From: Kiritimatiellota bacterium
GTDB lineage: Bacteria; Verrucomicrobiota; Kiritimatiellia; JAAZAB01
Direction of reading: 5' to 3'
DNA: 10,000 nt
Assembly: GCA_008636095.1 (NCBI GenBank)
Contig: VSJD01000029.1
Coordinates: forward strand, 1 to 10,000
Each line of letters starts with the position of its first letter. Position 1 is the first letter of the stretch. The notes beneath the pieces are model-generated. The model was not told the origin of the DNA and did no database searches. It was given only the letters and a program-made list of their open reading frames with translations. The translations under genes were made by a program, and so were the position numbers. Shown here in pieces: positions 5,065-10,000 of the stretch.

Positions 5065-8000
5065 ATGAACCTTCCTGATTTTGGCGTTCGCCGGCCCGTT
5101 ACCAACCTGATGATTTTTTGCGGCATCATCATCTTGTCGCTGTTCGCTCTGTCACGCCTGGGCGTGGACATGATGCCGGAAATCGAGCCGCCGGCGATTT
5201 CGGTGATTTCGGTCTATCCCGGCGCCAGTCCGGAAGACGTTGAGATCAAGGTGACTGAACCGCTGGAAAACCAGCTGGCCACCACGCCGGGGCTGGAAAA
5301 AATCACCTCGCGCTCCCTGGAAGGGGTTGCCGTCATTACCCTGAAATTCACCTGGGGTATAAATCTGGACGAAGCCTCCAACGACATCCGCGACCGTATT
5401 GAAATGGCCAAGCGGGTGTTGCCCGATATCCCCGACGAAATGGACAATCCATTCATTTTTAAATTCAACACGGCGATGATCCCGATCCTGTTCGTCGGCA
5501 TCACGGCGGAGCGAAATTATCCGGAACTCTATGACCTGATTGACAAACGCGTGGGCGACGCCTTGCGTCAGCTGCCCGGTGTCGGCACGGTTCAGTTGCA
5601 CGGAGGTCTGAAGCGGCAGATCAACATCTGGGTGGACAAGACCAAGCTGGAAAGTTCCGGTTTCTCCATCCTGGACATTAAAAACGTCCTGGTCCGCGAA
5701 AACATCACCCAGCCCGTGGGCAATTTGAAAGTGGGTCTCTCCGATTACCTCCTGCGCCTGCCGGGCGAATTTGCCAGTCCGGAGGAAATTAATTCAGTCA
5801 TCCTGGGGCAACGGCAGGGGAAACTCGTGTACCTGAAGGACGTGGCCCGGGTGGAAGACGGATTTCGGGAAGTCACGACGATCGTACGCATCAACGGCAA
5901 GAGCGGCGTGCAAATGATGGTCCAGAAGCAGATTGGCGCCAATACCGTTGAGGTTGCCCAACGGGTTAAGCAAAAACTCAAGGAACTGGAACCGACCCTG
6001 CCGTCGGACGTCAAGGTCCTCGTCGTCATGGACACGTCCAATGACATCATGGATGCGCTGGCCTCGCTCAAATCCACGGTTTGGAGCGGGGGTCTGCTGG
6101 TGATCCTGGTCACCTGGTTTTTCCTGCGCCGCTTCCGGTCCAGCATGATCATTGCACTGACGATCCCCTTTTCACTGCTGATCGCGTTCATTTATCTTTT
6201 CATGGTTGGGAAAACGATCAACGTTATCAGTCTCTCGTCGCTGACGATTGCGATCGGCATGGTCGTGGACAATGCGATTGTCGTGGTGGATAACATTACG
6301 CGGCATTTGGATCGCGGGGAACGGCCGGCGGAAGCCTCGATTTACGGCACTTCGGAAATGTTCCTGGCCATTGCCGCCTCGACGGCCACGACGGTCGTGG
6401 TATTTATGCCCCTGCTGTTTGTGTCCGGCGTGGTCGGGATCATGTTTGGCGAGTTGGCCGTCATTGTCTGCGTGACGCTGATTGCCTCGCTGTTTACCGC
6501 CGCCACCTTTACGCCCATGCTGTGTTCCCAGTGGCTGCGCCAGGCGCCGCGGGCCATCCCGGGGGTAAGTCCGGCGGCGCCGCCGACCGTTTCCCGCTTC
6601 CAGAAGGTTTACGATCTTTCCGAGCGTTGGTTTATGGCATGGGAGCAGGGTTACGGGCGTTCGCTGGCCTGGTGCCTGGGCCACCGCAAGTCGGTGATTT
6701 TTGGCTTTACGGCCCTGTTTTTAGGCAGTCTGTTGCTGACAAGGTTTGTGGGCAACGAATTCATTCCCGAGGAGGATTCCGGGGATTTGAGAGTGACCGT
6801 GCACCTGCCAATCGGCACGCGCGTCGAGGAGACCGACCGCGTGGCGCGCAAGGTAGAAGCGATTTTCGAAGAAATGATTCCCGAAAAATATGCCGCTCGT
6901 GTGCGCAGCGGCGCAACGGCGGGCATGGGTGCTATTTTCGGCGGGCAATCCGGCACGCACGTCATTTCCGGCGGTGTCAAGCTGGTGCCCAAGGATCAGC
7001 GTCGCCGCTCGATTCAGGAGATTGCCCAAACTGTGCGCCAAAGGATCAAGGCCATTCCCGGCGTGGTGAAGACCGATCTTGGCACGGGCAATCCCCTCGG
7101 CCGGATTATTACCGGCACGGGTGGCAAGAGCGTACAGGTTGAGATCATCGGCAATTCATTCGCCGATACGGACGGCGTGGCCGAAAAAATCAAGGCCGTT
7201 ATGGAACGTACCCCCGGCGCCGTGGACACCAGTATTTCCCGGGAAATGAAACGGCCTGAGCTGCGCATCGCCGTGGACCGCGAAAAAGCCTCGGCCCTGG
7301 GTCTGGACATGAATACGCTGAGTCAAAGCGTGAAAACGTTTATGGATGGCGCCACTGCCAGCAAATACCGCGAAAAAGGCGAGACTTACGACATTTATGT
7401 GCGCCTCGAAGAGTCCGATCGTTCCCGGATCGAGGACATCGAATCCCTGATGCCGGTTTCACCTTATACCGGCCGGGCGCTTTACCTGGGTAACCTGGCC
7501 CGCGTAATCGAAACCATCGGCCCGGTGGAAGTCGAGCGCAAGAACCGTGAGCGCGTGGTGCGCGTGGAATGTAATACGCACGGACGATCCATGGGCGAAG
7601 TGATCGAGGATATCCGCGGCGAAATTGCCGGCATTACCTTGCCGTCCGATGTCTCCGTCATGATCGGCGGGGAAGCCGAGGAGCAGGGTAAAGCCTTCAA
7701 AGATTTGACGCTTTTGCTCCTGCTGGGCATTGCCCTGGTCTATATGGTCATGGCCGCCCAGTTCGAGTCCCTGCTGGACCCCTTCATCGTGATGTTCGCC
7801 GTGCCGTTTACCTTCACGGGTGTCATCCTGGCATTTGTGCTCACGGGCACAACGTTGAGCGTGATTACCTTCCTTGGCATTGTCATGCTGATGGGGATCG
7901 TCGTCAACAACGCCATTGTGCTGATTAGTTACATCAACATTCTGCGCGCGCGTGGCCTGACGATGCTGGAAGCCGTGACCACAGGCGGGCGCGACCGCTT

Positions 8001-8241
8001 GCGGCCCGTGCTGATGACCACGCTCACCACGCTCATGGGGCTTCTGCCGCTGGCGCTTTCGCGCGGCGAGGGATCGGAAACCTGGCAGCCGCTGGGTATC
8101 ACCATGATCGGCGGCTTGACGGTCTCCACGTTCATTACGATGCTCTTTGTGCCGACGCTCTATGCCGTGTTTGAATCGAACTTGAAGCGGTTTAGAAAAA
8201 CCGCCCACGCGACCGGATCTGCAACTTTGGTCGCGCATTAG
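5065..8241 (+). CDS. RND-family efflux permease (HAE1/AcrB-like)
   Basis: A full-length 1058-residue inner-membrane proton-driven exporter. The N-terminus is classic: FGVRRPVTNLMIF with TM1 (about 12-32), then the periplasmic loop with YPGASPEDVE, EPLENQL, LEKITS, and DIRDRI. TM2 to TM6 begin near residue 335. TM4 carries GMVVDNAIVVVDN with Asp402 and Asn403 where AcrB has Asp407-Asp408, so only one of the two relay acids is kept. The second half repeats the plan: TM7 (about 535-550), NEFIPEEDSGDLRVTV, a second periplasmic loop, then MAAQFESLLDPFIVM and GIVVNNAIVLI in TM10 (Asn948, Asn949), where AcrB has Lys940. This motif set is known from a branch of RND permeases distinct from AcrB itself. 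The start has AGGA 7 nt upstream. The permease lies 508 bp from its adaptor because of the element between them, yet it clearly belongs to the same pump. The P-II-like gene follows after 20 bp. Substrate unknown; drugs, lipophilic compounds or an endogenous product are possible. Confidence 0.95.
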   Translation: MNLPDFGVRRPVTNLMIFCGIIILSLFALSRLGVDMMPEIEPPAISVISVYPGASPEDVEIKVTEPLENQLATTPGLEKITSRSLEGVAVITLKFTWGINLDEASNDIRDRIEMAKRVLPDIPDEMDNPFIFKFNTAMIPILFVGITAERNYPELYDLIDKRVGDALRQLPGVGTVQLHGGLKRQINIWVDKTKLESSGFSILDIKNVLVRENITQPVGNLKVGLSDYLLRLPGEFASPEEINSVILGQRQGKLVYLKDVARVEDGFREVTTIVRINGKSGVQMMVQKQIGANTVEVAQRVKQKLKELEPTLPSDVKVLVVMDTSNDIMDALASLKSTVWSGGLLVILVTWFFLRRFRSSMIIALTIPFSLLIAFIYLFMVGKTINVISLSSLTIAIGMVVDNAIVVVDNITRHLDRGERPAEASIYGTSEMFLAIAASTATTVVVFMPLLFVSGVVGIMFGELAVIVCVTLIASLFTAATFTPMLCSQWLRQAPRAIPGVSPAAPPTVSRFQKVYDLSERWFMAWEQGYGRSLAWCLGHRKSVIFGFTALFLGSLLLTRFVGNEFIPEEDSGDLRVTVHLPIGTRVEETDRVARKVEAIFEEMIPEKYAARVRSGATAGMGAIFGGQSGTHVISGGVKLVPKDQRRRSIQEIAQTVRQRIKAIPGVVKTDLGTGNPLGRIITGTGGKSVQVEIIGNSFADTDGVAEKIKAVMERTPGAVDTSISREMKRPELRIAVDREKASALGLDMNTLSQSVKTFMDGATASKYREKGETYDIYVRLEESDRSRIEDIESLMPVSPYTGRALYLGNLARVIETIGPVEVERKNRERVVRVECNTHGRSMGEVIEDIRGEIAGITLPSDVSVMIGGEAEEQGKAFKDLTLLLLLGIALVYMVMAAQFESLLDPFIVMFAVPFTFTGVILAFVLTGTTLSVITFLGIVMLMGIVVNNAIVLISYINILRARGLTMLEAVTTGGRDRLRPVLMTTLTTLMGLLPLALSRGEGSETWQPLGITMIGGLTVSTFITMLFVPTLYAVFESNLKRFRKTAHATGSATLVAH

Positions 8242-8261
8242 GCAACGGGAGGAGATCGTCC

Positions 8262-8552
8262 ATGAAAATGATCATGCTTGTTTTCAATGAAGCCATGGAC
8301 GAGGAAGTATTGGAAGTACTCCGCCATTGCCGGCTTGGCAATTACACCCGCTTAAACGGCGTTTTCGGCAAGGGCACGACCTCTGGCACCCACATGGGCA
8401 CCGAGATTTGGCCGGGGCGCAATAACAGCCTGTTCATGGCTGTGCCCGACGAAGCGGTTGAGCCGTTGCTCAAATGCATTCGGGAATTGCGTAAAACAAT
8501 GGGGGCCGAAGGCATTAAAGCTTTTACCTGGAACCTGGAATCTGTAACCTGA
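8262..8552 (+). CDS. P-II-like small protein linked to the RND pump (PG0541-type)
   Basis: A 96-residue cytoplasmic protein with the layout of the P-II/ferredoxin-like fold: beta strand MKMIMLVFN, helix EEVLEVLRHC, strand NYTRLNGVFGKGTTSGTHMGT with the position of the T-loop, strand NSLFMAVPDEAVEPLLKCIRELRK and a C-terminal strand IKAFTWNLESV. Proteins of this kind, named after PG0541 of Porphyromonas gingivalis, are known next to RND transporter genes; my assignment rests on pattern and context. It would act as a small oligomeric (P-II proteins are trimers) sensor that binds the permease or signals to it; the ligand is unknown. The ribosome binding site GGGAGGAG (8247-8254, 7 nt spacer) is the strongest in the window and suggests high expression from the pump transcript. 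A heavy-metal-type P-II relative such as DUF3240 is the alternative. Confidence 0.75.
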   Translation: MKMIMLVFNEAMDEEVLEVLRHCRLGNYTRLNGVFGKGTTSGTHMGTEIWPGRNNSLFMAVPDEAVEPLLKCIRELRKTMGAEGIKAFTWNLESVT

Positions 8553-8608
8553 TGCGGCCTTTGTCCGTGCCCTGGGCGCGATCGCGGTGGCCGCGGAAGG
8601 CCTGGTGC

Positions 8609-9619
8609 TTACGGCAGGCTGATGCGCAGCAGCCTGCTGGCGCCGGTGGTATCAAGGTTGGCCATCTCGTATTTCTTGAGACAGTCCGGCATAAGGATCG
8701 TGGTCCCCGGGGTTACATCCACCAGCACGCTTCCCGACTTGATTCGTACCAGCCCTTTCTCCAGGAACAGAGCGTGGAAACTGTGGGTGTCCAGCGGACA
8801 ATCCAGCATGCCGGCCACAGCCAGTTCCTCGAATCGGAAATAGGGTGTGCGCAAACGTTCCACGATAAGGTTGCCTTTTTGGGGCGCCTCAGCGTGTACT
8901 GAGGGCATGGGCTGGCGGGCGGCAGGAATGCCTTGCCACTGGATGACTTTTATCGCCTGCTTGATATGCAATTCGCGCGGCTTACCGTCCGAGCCAACCC
9001 GGTTCCAGTCGAATACACGGTAGGTCGTATCGGAATTCTGCTGGACTTCCAATATAAGGGCACCCGCGCCAATGGTATGGACACAGCCGCCGGGAATATA
9101 GATCACGTCCCCCTGGTGCACGCTCACTTGTTTGAGCAGATCGCCAACCCGGCCTGCCGCGAGGGCTTCCTGGAACCGGACTTCATTTACGCCAGGTTGA
9201 AACCCGACGAACACTTCGGCGCCCGGGTCCGCATCCAGCATATACCACATTTCGGCTTTCGCTTCGCCGCCCACTGCCTTGGCCGCGGCTTCGTCCGGAT
9301 GCACCTGCACGCTCAGGCGCTCTTTGGAGTCAATCAGCTTGATCAGCAGTGGAAAGCGCTCCAGCGGACGTCCCAGCAGTTCGGTTCCGTAGGTTTGGGT
9401 CAATTCGTGAATATCCTTGCCGGCCAGGGAACCGTTGACGACCACGTTGATGCCCTCGGCACGGTCGGTGATTTCCCAGGATTCGGCGTAAATACCGGGC
9501 GGCAAGGACCGGCCGTATCGGCGGGCAATCCGGTCCCCGCCCCAGATATAATTCTTATAAACCGGCTTGAACATTAACGGGTAAAGAGGAGGCTGTGTAT
9601 TCATCGCAGAAACAAGCAT
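8609..9619 (-). CDS. manA: Class I mannose-6-phosphate isomerase
   Basis: A zinc enzyme that interconverts mannose 6-phosphate and fructose 6-phosphate, linking mannose use or GDP-mannose supply to glycolysis. At 336 residues it matches the short bacterial class. Seen in order: PLMFKPVYKNYIWGG at the N-terminus, AESWEITDR (about 45), the zinc-site motif SVQVHPDE with Gln105 and His107, KAEMWYML with Glu123, PGGCVHTIG with His181, and the substrate-loop FDWNRVGSDGKPRELH (about 203-218), whose arginine is the family's catalytic-site residue. The C-terminal part is the usual second cupin (GTTILMP, DTTGASRLLRI). ATG 9619 has GGTGG 8 nt upstream; ATG 9604 (331 residues) has no ribosome binding site but gives a more typical N-terminus, so the start is open. 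The gene converges on the efflux cassette with 56 bp between stop codons. Confidence 0.93.
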   Translation of the reverse strand: MLVSAMNTQPPLYPLMFKPVYKNYIWGGDRIARRYGRSLPPGIYAESWEITDRAEGINVVVNGSLAGKDIHELTQTYGTELLGRPLERFPLLIKLIDSKERLSVQVHPDEAAAKAVGGEAKAEMWYMLDADPGAEVFVGFQPGVNEVRFQEALAAGRVGDLLKQVSVHQGDVIYIPGGCVHTIGAGALILEVQQNSDTTYRVFDWNRVGSDGKPRELHIKQAIKVIQWQGIPAARQPMPSVHAEAPQKGNLIVERLRTPYFRFEELAVAGMLDCPLDTHSFHALFLEKGLVRIKSGSVLVDVTPGTTILMPDCLKKYEMANLDTTGASRLLRISLP

Positions 9620-9698
9620 ATCTTGACCCACCAATAAAAACCAGAACGAAAATAATATTTTTTACTTGTACCGACAGACGTATCCCGTTATCGTTGCA

Positions 9699-9719
9699 GA
9701 AGTCGGAGGTCAGAGGTCA
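9699..9719 (+). repeat. 7-bp tandem repeat (GA-type heptads)
   Basis: Heptads gaagtcg, gaggtca, gaggtca. They share the GA-N-G-N-C pattern with units gacgaca, gaaggcg and gacggcg at the start of the adaptor gene, six kilobases away. Confidence 0.6.
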
Positions 9720-9769
9720 GCAACTTGCTCACCGTAGCCACGAGCGGAGCGAGGGCGAAGGCGGGTCAA

Positions 9770-9783
9770 AAATCACAAATCAC
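9770..9783 (+). repeat. 7-bp tandem repeat directly before the citrate synthase start
   Basis: aaatcac occurs twice in tandem, ending 3 nt before the ATG. It resembles the A-rich heptads at the end of the adaptor gene (aaaatcc). It takes the place where a ribosome binding site would be expected. Confidence 0.5.
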
Positions 9784-9786
9784 ACC

Positions 9787-10000
9787 ATGTCAGACTCGGC
9801 CAAACTTGTTATTGACGGGAAAGAGCACTTGTTCCCGATTGTCAAGGGCACCGAGGGTGAACGGGCCATTGATATTACGGGTCTGCGGGAGCAGGCCGGC
9901 CTGATTACACTCGACACCAGCCTGGGTAACACGGGCAGTTGCCTGAGCCGGATTACCTACATTGACGGCGAGAAGGGCATTCTGCTCTATCGGGGCTATC
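9787..10000 (+). CDS. gltA: Citrate synthase, N-terminal 71 codons, partial
   Basis: The gene runs off the right edge. The visible part starts MSDSAKLVIDGKEHLFPIVKG and continues with TEGERAIDITGLREQAGLITLD, LGNTGSCLSRITYIDGEKGILLYRGY. This is the conserved N-terminal domain of the bacterial hexameric-type citrate synthases, which condense acetyl-CoA and oxaloacetate to citrate at the entry of the TCA cycle. The catalytic His and Asp lie beyond the window. ATG 9787 is the only methionine in the visible part and matches the usual N-terminus; it lacks a Shine-Dalgarno, and an A/C-rich heptad tract sits just before it. Family call is secure from these motifs; gene completeness cannot be judged. 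Confidence 0.9.
   Translation, partial: MSDSAKLVIDGKEHLFPIVKGTEGERAIDITGLREQAGLITLDTSLGNTGSCLSRITYIDGEKGILLYRGY

Larger units (their letters stand above)
9620..9786. other. Divergent spacer between manA and the citrate synthase gene, with heptad repeats
   Basis: This spacer must drive both genes. The part next to manA is very AT-rich (9635-9665) and likely holds promoter elements, but I cannot fix a good -35/-10 pair on either strand. Towards the citrate synthase gene lie two heptad tracts (9699-9719 and 9770-9783) and the purine-rich, near-repetitive stretch cgagcggagcgagggcg (9741-9757). No Shine-Dalgarno precedes the ATG at 9787. Confidence 0.6.

Noticed and set aside
7459..8238. 259-codon minus-strand open frame inside the permease gene
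   Set aside because: It is antisense to conserved RND sequence (TM8-TM12) and rich in His, Gln and Gly, as expected for the complement of hydrophobic codons.
8556..8602. Possible bidirectional terminator between the convergent P-II-like gene and manA
   Set aside because: GGCCTT (8556-8561) and AAGGCC (8597-8602) can pair and CGCGATCGCG lies between them, but the loop is long and no T-run follows on either strand.
8933..9577. Long plus-strand open frame opposite manA
   Set aside because: It is the complement of codons of a well-conserved phosphomannose isomerase and has no independent features.
9623..9658. Plus-strand promoter for citrate synthase (TTGACC with TAATAT)
   Set aside because: The two boxes are 24 bp apart, far from the usual 16-18 bp, and they lie across the manA start.

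Overview
The window comes from a Gram-negative, fairly GC-rich bacterium. It encodes an outer-membrane TolC-type channel, a lipoprotein periplasmic adaptor and an RND pump. A GH95 fucosidase-type glycosidase, a P-II-like protein next to the RND pump, and short heptad repeat tracts at gene edges would fit a member of the PVC group (Verrucomicrobiota/Kiritimatiellota/Lentisphaerota) or a neighbouring phylum. That placement is inference with low confidence; no rRNA or marker gene settles it.

Layout. Positions 1-1226 (minus) hold the N-terminal part of a GH95-type glycoside hydrolase that runs off the left edge. A divergent 301-bp spacer (1227-1527) carries a 20-bp tandem repeat and a sigma-70-like promoter. 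A plus-strand efflux cassette follows: a MarR-family regulator (1528-1995), a TolC-family outer membrane factor (2030-3583), a membrane fusion protein (3585-4556), a 508-bp interruption (4557-5064), an HAE1-type RND permease (5065-8241) and a P-II-like small protein (8262-8552). Convergent to it is a class I mannose-6-phosphate isomerase (8609-9619, minus). At the right edge the first 71 codons of a citrate synthase begin at 9787.

How the genes work together. The regulator sits directly under its own promoter and is followed by all three parts of a tripartite efflux pump, so it most likely represses the cassette and releases it when it senses a compound or a redox or metal signal; it has a Cys-x2-Cys-x2-Cys cluster. 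The P-II-like protein is 20 bp behind the pump with a strong ribosome binding site and probably modulates the pump or senses its state. The fucosidase-type enzyme and the phosphomannose isomerase point to use of deoxysugar or mannose-containing glycans, but they are not in one operon.

Most unusual content. The spacer between adaptor and pump is filled by a 372-bp element (4590-4961) with perfect 15-bp terminal inverted repeats. A second, 14-bp helix is nested directly inside the left end. Within it are about nine GC-rich hairpins, including a two-hairpin module present twice, 77-78 bp apart, with compensatory stem changes. It looks like a non-autonomous palindromic mobile element or a large multibranched RNA. 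In addition, degenerate 7-bp-phased repeat tracts flank the adaptor gene at both ends and lie upstream of the citrate synthase gene.
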